DNA of 64,000 nucleotides from Glandiceps talaboti (lineage: Eukaryota; Hemichordata; Enteropneusta; Spengelidae). This document shows, piece by piece, positions 28,091 through 39,079 of this stretch; positions within the stretch are counted from its first letter, which is position 1; each line of letters opens with the position of its first letter. The position numbers were made by a program, and so were the translations under genes. The DNA lies in assembly GCF_964340395.1 (NCBI RefSeq), contig NC_135557.1:248001-312000 (forward strand), in the 5' to 3' direction. The notes beneath the pieces are model-generated. The model had not been told where the DNA came from. It was given only the letters and a program-made list of their open reading frames with translations, and made no database searches.

Positions 28091-29292
28091 ATGAGTTCAG
28101 CATCGCAAGCGGGTACGGATGAAGGATCCGAATTAGTCAGTGTAGCTGGAATGTCAGGAAAGGCTTCCAATGACAATAAAGCCGATAAAACCGAGCGTGG
28201 TTCGGGAAAAAGTAATTCCAAAGGTAAAGTAGCCACGAAGGGACATACAAGTTCGAGTAAGAAAAAAGCCATGACGGCGACATGGTCGCCATTATGCACT
28301 CGATACAATCGGCTGTTCAGAGGCAAGAACTCTGAGTAGGTAACATATGTGAGAGACTACATAAGATTGAAAATCAAAATAAGGAACTTGAGGAAAGTTA
28401 CGAATACGGACCTCAGTCTTTAGAATATAATGAAGGTGGTGATGACAACTTCCCGCCTAGTGCCCAAAAGCGTATGTCACAGGAGGCCGACATTGACGGC
28501 GATAACAGTGAGAGATTGGAAAGTAGATTTGTATCTATAACGAAATGATTCAGAGTACAGGAATATTGCGACAAGGATATCGATGTTACGTTGGCAGAGA
28601 ACATAACTGATCTATTCAAAAATGGCATCGAGGAGGAACGTTACCTTGAATTGACTAAAAGTGAGAATAATGCTCACCCGCAGAACTGCGAGGGCTTGGC
28701 AACAGTGAAAACAAACCACTTAATTTGGGATGCCATATCGCCCACAGCACGGGCGAATGACAAAAAGCTACAAAATATTGAGACCTCAGTGGTAAAAGTG
28801 ACGACGATCTTAGCCAAAGTCGTCAACAATATGGCAGGGATGGAAAAGGAATTAGATCCTTCCTTTGGGAAGTTGATCGATGATGGTGACGATGTACTTG
28901 CCTTGTTGGGGCATGCTAATAAACAGATAAACACGACTAGAAAAGACCTTTTAAAACCTGAATTGAAAGATCAGTATGCTCATCTATGTAACCATAACCG
29001 TTCATTTACAAACTTGTTGTTTGGAGATGACATTTCAAGGACTACCAAGGAAATTGAAGATGTTGCTAGAATTAGTAACAAGGTGATTGGATACAGAGCC
29101 AGAGGTGTGGCATGTTTTAGATCAGCAAATCGATTTCTGAGAGCCAGAGGCAGAGGACGAGGCAATTCATATCAGAGAGGTAGAGGAACCTATAAATATA
29201 ATTATGGTCGGACATACATGTCATCTACACCAGAGACAAAAAACTACCAGAGACAGGGACCCTTAGTGGGCCCAAGGAACAAATCACAGTAA
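28091..29292 (+). pseudogene. DIRS gag-like ORF, broken
   Basis: The start at 28091 opens a Ser/Lys-rich N-terminus (MSSASQAGTDEG...). That frame ends at 28339, but coding continues in another frame from about 28336, crosses an in-frame TGA at 28546, and runs open to 29292. The C-terminal part has the HPQNCEGL...N..IWD pattern, an alpha-helical middle, and an Arg/Gly-rich tail (RARGRGRGNSYQRGRG) suited to nucleic-acid binding, all usual in DIRS gag proteins. Gag would package the RNA. One frameshift and one stop make this copy non-functional. Homology is judged by pattern only. Confidence 0.68.
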
Positions 29293-29305
29293 CACAGGTG
29301 AGCAC

Positions 29306-30862
29306 AAAATTTGAGGCTGGTAGATTATAATATTTTGTTGAGGCATGGAAACAGATAACACAAGATCCAAATATACTAGATATAGTACAACATTGTCACA
29401 TAGATATTGACATTGGGTCATTACCACAAAGTAATCAAACCAGTTACAAATTAAATGTTACAGACACCAAGATTATTGGTCAGGAAATTGAAAAATTGCT
29501 CAAATTGAAGGTTCTCATTCAAGTGGAAACTACTGAGGGACAGTTTTTGTCCCCAATTTTTGTTGTACCCAAAAAGAATGGAGAACATAGAAGGGTTCTA
29601 AATCTGAAAAAGTTAAATGAAAAAATACCCTATAAGCATTTTAAGATGGATACCTTTGAAATTGCCCTTTCTCTCATTAATAAAAACACAAATATATGGC
29701 ATCAGTGGATTTGAGGCATGCTTATTATTCAGTTAAAATTGCTGAAGAACAGCAAAAGTATTTCAGGTTTGAATGGAAAGGAAAGATTTATCAGTATACA
29801 TGTTTACCAAATGGTGTATCAGAAGGGCCCAGGTTGTTTACAAAATTGATGAAACCAGTATTTTCAAAGTTACTTAAAGGTGATTCAAAATGCTCACATT
29901 CACTATTGCTATTTTGCTAGATGACATGTTTGTGAAATGTATACTGGTTTTAAAACTTTAAAAAAGCGTCTGCAAACACCTTAAAATGACCTTTTTTCAG
30001 TCAGTTCCCTTCGGATTTACTTCAAGAGTTTTCGGGTATTTCCGGTCCCACCTAGACCACAGGATTTTATGATGTCATAGAGAGACATCGTTAGCACATA
30101 GCCTATGACGAGCGTAGTCAACAGGTGAATAAAACTCAACAGCATTGTGAAAAAATACATTGCCGGTGGTTGTAATAGACATCAGTAAACAAAAACTACG
30201 GTATACATGTCTTATTAACCAACATTTACTGATATTTACTCACACTTTCTGACTAATTGTCAGGAAAATAGCAATAGTGATTGTGAGCATTTTGAATCAC
30301 CTTTAACATGGGACATACAAACTCAGGCTTCATTGACGATAGCCTACTTTGTGGTGACACTCTTAGTGAGTGTGAGACTAATGTAAAAGATACTGTTAGT
30401 TTGATGACCTCTTTGGGATTCATTATCAATGATGAGAAATCAGTTTTCACACCTCAACAAAAAATTGTTTTCTTAGGGAAACAAATTGATTCAAGAAAAA
30501 TGATAATTACTTTACCAGAAGAAAAAATGGAAGTCCTTGGTCAAGAATGTAAAAAAATGGCCAGGAAAAATAAAGCTTCCATATGGGTCATTGGCCTTAT
30601 AGTGGCAAGTTTTCCAGCAGTTGAATATGGAAAATTACATTACAGAAATTTAGAGAAAGAGAAAATTAAAGTTTTGAAGCTATCAAAGGGACAGTTTGAT
30701 CACAATATGATTATCACATCAAAGATGAAAACAGAGCTAAATTGGTGGAGTAAGAATATAAAAGATCAGAAGAGATCAATAATCAGGAGTAACCCAGATG
30801 TAACAGTAGAATGTGATGCCTCCTCAAAAGGATGGGGAGCATATTTTGAGGGGCTAGGATAG
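29306..30862 (+). pseudogene. DIRS reverse transcriptase and start of RNase H, broken
   Basis: The N-terminal part (about 29306-29690) ends with FVVPKKNGEHRRVLNLKKLN. A frameshift near 29695 leads to motif A (VDLRHAYYSV) and the LPNGVSEGPRLFTK motif. The catalytic FIDD box (DSLLCGDT follows) lies at about 30329, beyond a 425-bp MITE. The downstream frame continues through thumb-like sequence to the first RNase H aspartate (VECDASSKGWGAY) and then a frameshift near 30860. A stop at about 29328 further breaks the start. RT copies the element RNA to DNA. Confidence 0.8.
29878..30302. mobile_element. 425-bp TTAA-flanked MITE inside the RT
   Basis: TTAA is duplicated at 29874-29877 and 30303-30306. 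The inverted ends are about 39 bp with a single mismatch, starting AGGTGATTCAAAATGCTCAC at the left and its complement at the right. The insert plus one TTAA is 429 bp, a multiple of three, and both RT halves are in the same frame. No coding capacity. TTAA duplication is the piggyBac hallmark; the class is inferred. Confidence 0.9.
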
Positions 30863-31449
30863 GCGGTCCTTGGACTATGGATGAAAGTAAGATGCATATC
30901 AATGCATTAGAATTGTTAGCTATAGAATTTGCTCTGAGGGCATTTATGTCAAAGATAAAACAACATCATGTCAAAGTATTGTCAGACAATACTACAGCTG
31001 TAAGTTATGTAGTCAACATGGGAAGAATCAAATCAGATCAATGTAATAGAATTGGTGTTGATATATGGAAATTATGCATAGACAATGATATTTGGCTATC
31101 ATGTTCACACATTGCAGGGTGTGACAATACTGAGGCTGACAGGGCATCAAGACATTTTGATCATCAGCTGGAGTGGAAACTGAATGAAAATATCTTCAGA
31201 AAGATCTGTAAACAATGGAACACACCTGATATTGATCTCTTTGCATTGAGGTTAAATGCCCAAATTGATAAATATGTGTCCTGTAGACCAGATCCCAATG
31301 CATCATATATTAATGCATTCACAATTGATTGGGGAAAATTTAACAATGTTTACCTTTTTCCCCCCTTCAGTCTATTGGGACGCTGCATACAGAAAATCAG
31401 AGTGGACAGAGCAGTGGGCATTGTTGTAGTTCCTCTGTGGCCGACATAA
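30863..31449 (+). pseudogene. DIRS RNase H and methyltransferase-like region
   Basis: An open frame from 30877 (real frame entry just upstream, after a frameshift) shows RNase H landmarks: Glu in INALELLAIEFALR, Asp in VLSDNTTAVSY, and a final Asp in CDNTEADRASR. It continues with PDIDLFALRLNAQIDKYVSC, a region of DIRS polyproteins often called Dam-methyltransferase-like, ending VGIVVVPLWPT at 31449. RNase H removes RNA from the hybrid during replication. The frame ends about 130 bp before the first Helentron-like insertion. Confidence 0.75.
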
Positions 31450-31580
31450 CCATGGTTTACCAAACTCATGGGAGTATTGATGTACCAGTGATCATACAGA
31501 AAGTCAAAGGATTGCTGACATTACCATACCCAACAAAACAAGTAAAGCACCCATTAGAGGGTCGCTTAAAACTGATTGTT

Positions 31581-32650
31581 AGTCCCCGCGGATGAAGTCC
31601 GGAACGGGGACTTATGGATTGGGTTCCGTCTGTCCGTGCGTCCATGCGTCCATCCGTCCGTGCGTCCGTCCGTCCGTCTGTCCGCAGCTGTTTCTTGGAG
31701 ATGCCTGGACCGATTTTTTTCAAACTTGGTACAGGGGCAACATACTATGGCATACATATGCACGTCAATTTGTTTTATGATACGATCCAATATGGCTGCC
31801 TAGCAACCATTTTGTTTGCGAATTTTCCCTGTCTAAAGCCATAACTCAGACATGCTTTAACAGATCTCATTCAAAGTTGGTATTAGGACAGTGTTCTATG
31901 ACATACATGTGCATATTCATTGTTGTCATGATACGATCCAATATGGCCGCCTAGCAGCCATTTTGTTTGTGAATTTTCATGTCCAAAGCCATAACTCAGA
32001 CATGCTTGAACAGATCTCATTCAAAGTTGGTATTTGGACAGTGTTCTATGACATACATGTGCATATCCATTTTCATTGTGATACGATCCAATATGGCTGC
32101 CTGGTAGCCATTTTGTTTGTGAATTTTCATGTCCAAAGCCATAACTCAGACATGCTTGAACAGATCTCATTCAAAGTTGGTATTAGGACAGTGTTCTATG
32201 ACATACATGTGTATATTCATTTTCGTCGTGATACGATCCAATATGGCTGCCTGGTAGCCATTTTGTTTGTGAATTTTCCATGTCCAAAGCCATAACTCAG
32301 ACATGCTTAAACAGATCTCATTCAAAGTTGGTATTAGGACAGTGTTCTATGACATACATGTGCATATCCATTTTCGTTGTGATACGATCCAATATGACTG
32401 CCTGGCAGCCATTTTGTTTGTGAATTTTCCATGTCCAAAGCCATAACTCAGACTCCATTTTCATCGTGATATGATCCCCCATACCCAACCAATCCTTTAT
32501 TGTTGGAGGCATATTCCATGTCCAACAAGCACACACAACATATCTAAGTCTGTTTGTTTTAGGTTCACAAATGTTGTTGCGTGATCAGAGTAGTGATAAT
32601 TCCTTAAAACCCAATTATAGCGGGGACTATGTCATTCTCAATGACTTGTT
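31581..32650 (+). mobile_element. Helentron-like non-autonomous element, copy 1 (inside DIRS)
   Basis: Starts AGTCCCCGCGGACGAAGTCC and ends with GCGGGGACTATGTCATTCTC then AATGACTTGTT. Both ends fold: GTCCCCG pairs with CGGGGAC near the 5' end, and GTCATT-CTC-AATGAC forms a hairpin at the 3' end. Inside are a GTCC-rich simple repeat and about four to five 151-bp tandem units. It is flanked by T runs on both sides, as in copies 2 and 3. It separates the RNase H/methyltransferase region from the recombinase of the DIRS element. Confidence 0.75.
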
Positions 32651-33620
32651 TGCAAAATGTCAGGACAAACTTCCAACAACGAGGAATTTCAGAACAATCT
32701 ACCAATATTCTCATGTCATCATGGAAACAAGGAACCAAAAAACAATACGAGGTTCATATCAAGAGATGGTTTCAGTACTGTAGTGAAAGACAGATTGATC
32801 CAATTTCAGCTAAAGTGAATTTCTAACTCAAATATATAACACTGGAGTTGGTTATGGAACTTTGAATGCTGCCCATGCAGCACTCTCTTCACTGGGTTTA
32901 AACTATGATGGATTTACATGTGGAAACCATCCCCCTGTAGTTAGATACATGAAAGGGGTTTTTATTTTACGACCCCCAAAACCAAGATATACAGAGATAT
33001 GGGATGTAAACCATGTGTTGTGTTACCTGAGGTCATTGTCACCAGTTAAACTCTTGAGTTTGAAGGACTTGACCTTAAAACTGAAAATGCTTATGGCTCT
33101 AACTAATGCAGCTCATGCTCAAACTTTACAGTTGTTATCAGTTTGTAATATTAAGAAAACAAGTTCACAGTTTGTGTTCGAGTTACTTGGTCCTTTAAAA
33201 CAGAACAGACCAAATTATAATGTTGTTCATGTTGCGTTGAAAGCTTACCCTCCTGACAGGAGGCTCTGTATTTATACTGTTATGAAACAATATCTATGTC
33301 GAACTAAGCAAAATCGAAATGGCTCTGGTAAGGACTCGCTTCTATTAAGTTACATGAAACCATTTGGAGCTGTAACTACAAGTACAATCTCAAGGTGGAT
33401 TAAAACTGTTATGGCACGATCAGGGATTGATGTCAGTAAATTTGGGTCTCACAGTGTGAGATCAGTAGCAACATCCACAGCGAAAAGTAATTGTGTTCCT
33501 ATAAAGGATATCCTCAAAAAAGCAGGATGGTCAAATGAGAGTACATTCACAAAATTTTATGATAAGAAAATGGACAAAGAAGACCACTTTGAGCATGGAG
33601 TATTAATGGGAAACAAATAA
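32651..33620 (+). pseudogene. DIRS tyrosine recombinase, broken
   Basis: The N-terminal SAM-like part (RGISEQSTNILMSSWKQGT... and IKRWFQYCSE) runs in one frame to a stop at about 32823. A one-base loss in a T run there shifts the frame, and the rest is open from 32862 to 33620. The catalytic domain has HSVR (in FGSHSVRSVATS) and the terminal Tyr in FTKFYDKK. At the usual first-arginine site, in TNAAHAQTLQLL, a His stands instead, so even the catalytic set looks damaged. The enzyme would integrate the circular DNA intermediate. The open frame now starts upstream, inside the Helentron-like element (ATG at 32629). Confidence 0.8.
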
Positions 33621-33897
33621 ATATATCGCATACAAGTTGATTTCAGTAGAATATCAAAAATGTTGGACTGATCCTGTTTAACACAGCTTAAGTATGATAA
33701 AACATATGTAAGAGTATAGTATGTAGTGTTCATCACACATCAGATTATATACAAACTTTGTGTTCTTGTGTTTGAAACAGTATACAAGGAGTTTAGATAT
33801 ACAGTCATGTTATCTATCTTTCAAAGGACAATAAATAAGTGGTTATTCAGTTTGTGTTCAGCATCTGGATGTTTTTCTGTCATTATTTACTTTAAAG

Positions 33898-34021
33898 TCT
33901 CATTGAAGACCGACTGAGATAATGACGAAATAGAATGAAAAATTAAACGAGACTTACCTTGGTTAAAGTCGATGTTTAATTGTGATTCTATGAGTCATAG
34001 AATCGAAGGAGGGCTTAAATG
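33898..34021 (+). promoter_or_regulatory. DIRS internal complementary region
   Basis: 33898-33936 is complementary to the left end (27841-27880). From about 33934 to 34021 it is complementary to the right terminal repeat (34228-34308), in the rc(left)-rc(right) order expected for the template that joins the two ends into a circle. Identity of the longer arm is high (about three mismatches over 73 bp). Confidence 0.85.
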
Positions 34022-34198
34022 CCTCCCACCCACCCAACTGAACACAGGGGAAATATGTAGCGAAGAAAATCAAGGGTTACGAGTGAATAGAAGTAACAAT
34101 TTAATGAACAGGTAAAAGAGTATTAAATAAAATAAAACTGATGTGTACATGGTGTGAAATGAGAGTTGTCAGATAATGAAGAAAAACATATTTAAAGT
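34022..34198. other. DIRS spacer between complementary region and right terminal repeat
   Basis: About 180 bp of AT-rich sequence without an ORF. Confidence 0.5.
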
Positions 34199-34308
34199 CT
34201 GATTCCCATGCATGCGCAGCACAATCTCATTTAAGCCCTCCTTCGATTCTATGGCTCATAGAATCCCAATTAAACATCGACTTTAACCAAGGTAAGTCTC
34301 ATTTAATT
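34199..34308 (+). repeat. DIRS right terminal repeat (split; end at 36172-36178)
   Basis: 34199-34231 is the inverted core matching 27873-27905. 34228-34308 is the right extension matching the internal complementary region. The final TTTCATT resumes at 36172-36178 after the copy-2 Helentron-like insertion. Confidence 0.82.
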
Positions 34309-36171
34309 AGTCCCCGCCGGACGGAGTCTGGGACGGGGACTTATGGTTTGGGTTACGTCTGTCTGTGCGTCCGTCCGTCCGTCCGCAGCCATTTCTTGGA
34401 GATGCCTGGACCGATTTTTTTCAAACTTGGTACAGGGGCAACATACAATGGCATACATATGCACGTCAATTTGTTTCATGAAACGATCCAATATGGCCGC
34501 CTAGCAGCCATTTTGTTCGCAAATTTTCCCTGTCTAAAGCCATAACTCAGACATGCTTGAACAGATCTCATTCAAAGTTGGTATTAGGACAGTGTTCTAT
34601 GACATACATGTGCATATTCATTGTTGTCATGATACGATCCAATATGGCCGCCTAGCAGCCATTTTGTTTGTGAATTTCCCATGTCCAAATCCATAACTCA
34701 GACATGCTTGAACAGATCTCATTCAAAGTTGGTATTAGGACAGTGTTCTATGACATACATGTGCATATCCATTTTCATCATGATACAATCCAATATGGCT
34801 GCCTGGCAGCCATTTTGTTTGTGAATTTTCCATGTCCAAAGCCATAACTCAGACATGCTTGAACAGATCTCATTCAAAGTTGGTATTAGGACAGTGTTCT
34901 ATGACATACATGTGCATATTCATTGTTGTTGTGATACGATCCAATATGGCCGCCTGGCAGCCATTTTGTTTGCGATTTTTCCATGTCCAAAGCCATAACT
35001 CAGACATGCTTGAACAGATCTCATTCAAAGTTGGTATTAGGACAGTGTTCTATGACATACATGTGCATATTCATTGTTGTTGTGATACGATCCAATATGG
35101 CCGCCTGGCAGCCATTTTGTTTGCGATTTTTCCATGTCCAAAGCCATAACTCAGACATGCTTGAACAGTTCTCATTCAAAGTTGGTATTAGGACAGTGTT
35201 CTATGACATACATGTGCATATTCATTGTTGTTGTGATACGATCCAATATGGCCGCCTAGCAGCCATTTCTTTGCGAATTTCCCATGTCCAAAGCCATAAC
35301 TCAGACATGCTTGAACAGATCTCATTCAAAGTTGGTATTAGGACAGTGTTCTATGACATACATGTGCATGTCCATTTTCATCATGATACAATCCAATATG
35401 GCTGCCTGGCAGCCATTTTGTTTGCGAATTTTCCATGTCCAAAGCCATAATTCAGACATGCTTGAACAGATCTCATTCAAAGTTGGTATTAGGACAGTGT
35501 TCTATGACATACATGTGCATATTCATTTTCATCATGATACAATCCAATATGGCTGCCTGGCAGCCATTTTGTTTGCGAATTTTCCATGTCCAAAGCCATA
35601 ATTCAGACATGCTTGAACAGATCTCATTCAAAGTTGGTATTAGGACAGTGTTCTATGACATACATGTGCATATTCATTGTTGTTGTGATACGATCCAATA
35701 TGGCCACCTGGCAGCCATTTTGTTTGCGATTTTTCCATGTCCAAAGCCATAACTCAGACATGCTTGAACAGTTCTCATTCAAAGTTGGTATTAGGACAGT
35801 GTTCTATGACATACATGTGCATATTCATTGTTGTTGTGATACGATCCAATATGGCCGCCTGGCAGCCATTTTGTTTGCGATTTTTCTATGTCCAAAGCCA
35901 TAACTCAGACATGCTTGAACAGATCTCATTCAAAGTTGGTATTAGGACAGTGTTCTATGACATACATGTGCATATCCATTTTCATCGTGATACGATCCCC
36001 CATACCCGACCAACCCTTTATTGTTGTAGGCATGTTCCATGTCCAACAAGCAGACACAACATAACTAAGTCTGTTTGATTTAGGTTCACAAGTGTTGTTG
36101 CGTGATCCGAGTAGTGATAATTCCATAAAACCCAATCATAGCGGGGACTATGTCATTCTCAATGACTTGTT
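34309..36171 (+). mobile_element. Helentron-like non-autonomous element, copy 2 (inside DIRS right repeat)
   Basis: Same ends as copy 1 (AGTCCCCGCCGGACG... and ...CGGGGACTATGTCATTC, AATGACTTGTT). The interior is the longest of the three, with about eleven 151-bp units containing GGCAGCCATTTTGTTTGCGA and ACAGTGTTCTATGACATACA. Because 151 is not a multiple of three, open frames of about 105 codons recur every 151 bp; these are artefacts. The uninserted DIRS end, preserved in the complementary region, has an unbroken run of five T at the insertion point. Confidence 0.8.
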
Positions 36172-36178
36172 TTTCATT

Positions 36179-36468
36179 AAATCATAGACACTACCTATGA
36201 TTAAAACAGGTTCATTCCTGCTACAGAGATGATAAAGAGTCTTGTTTGTGTAAAAAAGTGAGATTTTTAGCACTATTGAACCTTATAGGCATGGCAAAGT
36301 GTCTGTCTGTGTGTGCATGAACAACTTAAAGTAAAAAAACTGCCAGACTGATTGCCATGATATTTGGTGAATGTATTACGTTGGGTGTCTAGTTGGGATA
36401 TTGTTCAAATCAAAACCGATCTTACCAACGGCGCGTGATTTGAGGTAGCTAAATGGTCCAAAATTGAA
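36179..36468. repeat. Dispersed repeat fragment (family D1)
   Basis: About 36290-36440 (GTGTCTGTCTGTGTGTGCAT, then GATTGCCATGATATTTGGTG) resembles 56108-56270. It appears to continue after the inverted-repeat element at 39100. Confidence 0.6.
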
Positions 36469-39079
36469 CAGTTGCGGGGCAAAGTGCTAGATGTAGTACT
36501 TCGCCACTTTTTGACAAATTGCTTGATCTAGCACTTCGTCAGTTTTCGCCGAAGTGCTAGATCTAGCACTTCACCAGAAAACAACGAAGTGCGGGACTGT
36601 AAACAACAAAGCGCCTCCAACGGCTTGATATAACGTGGTCGTTCGCATCGATAAACGTCACATTCATGCGTCATGTCAGTAGTCCGTGTACAGGTCATGT
36701 GGCGCATGATCGACTCCAAAACTTATCTTTGGCGGATTGTATAAACGACACGATTCATCTGAAGTTTGTTAAATGTGTGCCGAGTAAAACGGCCGGTTGA
36801 AAGTTCACGTTGCGGTACGTACGGTTTGTCCCGTGGGTTGTGTGTTCTGTTACAAACATGCCTTGTCGTCAATACCTCGCGGTGGATGGACTTGCGCGAT
36901 CACAGAAACAAGTGTTATTATTTTACCCCTTTCATATACAATTGGCTAAAACACGTCAATATCATCAATATTATCGACATTGTATTGTATTCTGATAGAA
37001 ACATTCTGATACATATCTCGGGAAACTAGTGTCTGTGGGCGGGACTGTACTTCAGAATCTGCAATCTACTCTGTAAACAAGGACTAGCCACTCAGTATTT
37101 CTTGTACCATGTCTATTTTAGAGCGGGAAAGATATATCAATCGTAACGTCTTGAAATAAATGTGAAAATCACTGAAATCTTTATCCAGTATCCATCTTTC
37201 AGTATAATCACCTGTGTGCTTATTTTCATTCTAATCTATGAAGAAGTAGAACAAGAATATTGTGCAAAATCATGTCATAACTCTGGTGATTCACACGAGG
37301 TAGAGCGCGCCTCCGGGGACACATTTATTCTATAAAAATCTTTAAAATTTCTCCAAACTGTTTGAACGGATAGTTTTATTTTGTTGATCTCTCTGAAATG
37401 ACAAAATCAATATGGGGGTCATTGTGCTTGTTTTTAAACAAACCGACACCCGTTTCTTTCCCCCGGATCCTACATGCTGGATTCTAAAAAGATAAGTTTG
37501 ACAATATGCACTTTATTTTCGGGATGCATTCCATGTTAACTTGCGATGTGCTTTTAAGACATACTATAGTCGTTCCCACTTATCACAACCCTACCTATGA
37601 GCTCCCACAATCTTTCTCGTATAAACCATTTCCTATCGCTATTTCTCGAACGGTCATCATCTGTATTTCTTACTTTTGTTAATGATATGCAATCCAGTTC
37701 ACAAAGTGACGTTTATTACTGCTCCACGGTCCTCGGCGTCACACTACGCTAATTGTAGCATTATGGAGTCACTTCCTCTGGACCGAACCAAACTATAACC
37801 GATGGCTATTATTATTATTTCCCACATTGGATATAATTTCTGAGCAAACAGGAATTAAGCTTACATAAGGGACGATATTGAAGTTGGTGATTGTCTAGGA
37901 ATGCAAAAAAAGTCAGTAAACAGTAATGTTGTGATGGTTTACTTGAGATCTGGCGAAGTCATGGATTATTTATTGTCGTTGTTTTCAGTCAAGAAGTTGG
38001 CAGTACCAAGTATATGGAATTTACAAAACAGTAGTAACAGGTTATCTATAGATTTCTATCAAAATATTAACAGCAATGAAGGGCTGAAATTAAAATTGTT
38101 CACACGAATATGTTTTCGCACTTATGTTTTCGATAGCAATATTTTTTGTCATCTATTAACGATCTGATAGTGATAACAGTATAACACCGAAAGAAGTGAA
38201 TCTATTCAATAGAAATATAGTGAACATGATATAAACTTACACCCAGACTTTATTTTCGTGTTCAACAATCAAGAAAAATCTTCGCTCTCGCATCTAGACA
38301 CACACTAACCCCCCCCCCCCACACACACACCAAGAAATTCAGTTTTCCTTTATATTGTTTCTTTGTCGTGCAATGTTACAAATGTCACTGCCATTACATC
38401 TGCAGTATGAAGTCTGTGACGCACGCTGAACTAAATGTTTCTACTTCCAAAAATCTTCGAAGTTTCGACTGTATATGGGAGTGCGTTATTTGACATGAAC
38501 AGATGTCAAAATGGAGGTCTACGGTTGTTGGTAGTGGTGTCAAGCCGTTGTCAAGTACGGATTATGAAACGTGGTACCGAAACCACCACATGCTGTAGTT
38601 GAAGTCTGACGCACGCCGAACAAAATGTATAGTTTCGACTGTATATGGGAGCTCAGAGTGCGTTATTTGACGTGACAGCTGTCAAAATGGCGGTCTGCGG
38701 TTGTTGGTAGTGGTGTCAAGCCGTTGTAAGGAGTACGAAACGTGGAAGGGAAACGACCACGTGCTGTAGTTTTCGCCGCATAAAACATCGAAAAAATACA
38801 AAACTGAACGTTACTAAAAATTACGAAGTAGAAACTTGTTTGTGCATTGGCAAAACATACAGAAAATCAAACTCTAAGGTCGTTAAACACGGGAAGTAAC
38901 ATTTTACACTGAGAGTAATAACATGACATATTTACCGATGACCTAGCACTTTGCCACACTTTGCCAATCTTTGTTGAAGTGCTAGATCTAGCACTTCGTC
39001 AGTTTTCGCTAAAGTGCTAGATCTAGCACTTTGTCAAAAAGTGGCGAAGTGCTAGATCTAGCACTTTGCCCCGCAACTG
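36469..39079. mobile_element. 2.6-kb element with long inverted ends made of a palindromic motif
   Basis: The left end starts CAGTTGCGGGGCAAAGTGCT and its complement closes the right end; similarity runs for 75 bp or more, and weakly about 10 bp outside. Within both ends the palindrome AAGTGCTAGATCTAGCACTT or close variants recurs two to four times. The interior has no long ORF but holds a direct duplication of about 190 bp (about 38405-38590 and 38600-38775, each with GGTTGTTGGTAGTGGTGTCA) and a CA-rich run near 38310. It interrupts a D1 dispersed repeat. A clear target duplication was not found. Confidence 0.7.

Larger units (their letters stand above)
27841..36178 (+). mobile_element. DIRS-type tyrosine-recombinase retrotransposon (degenerate, with three nested insertions)
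   Basis: The order is left terminal repeat, gag, RT-RNase H-methyltransferase-like region, tyrosine recombinase, internal complementary region, right terminal repeat. Terminal repeats share a 33-bp inverted core (27873-27905 against 34199-34231, one mismatch). The region 33898-34021 is complementary first to the left extreme end (27841 onward) and then to the right end (34228-34308), the diagnostic DIRS circle-junction template. Both outer ends carry ATT. The copy holds a 425-bp MITE and two Helentron-like insertions; without these it would be about 5 kb. Frameshifts and stops show it is not active. Confidence 0.88.

Noticed and set aside
31579-32628. TA target-site duplication (mariner type) for the AGTCCCCGC elements
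   Set aside because: TA-GTCCCCGC and GCGGGGAC-TA look symmetrical, but about 20 bp beyond the right TA is conserved in all three copies, so it belongs to the element.
31891-35903. Repeated ORFs of about 105 codons in the Helentron-like elements
   Set aside because: They recur every 151 bp in shifting frames, as expected from a non-coding tandem unit whose length is not a multiple of three.
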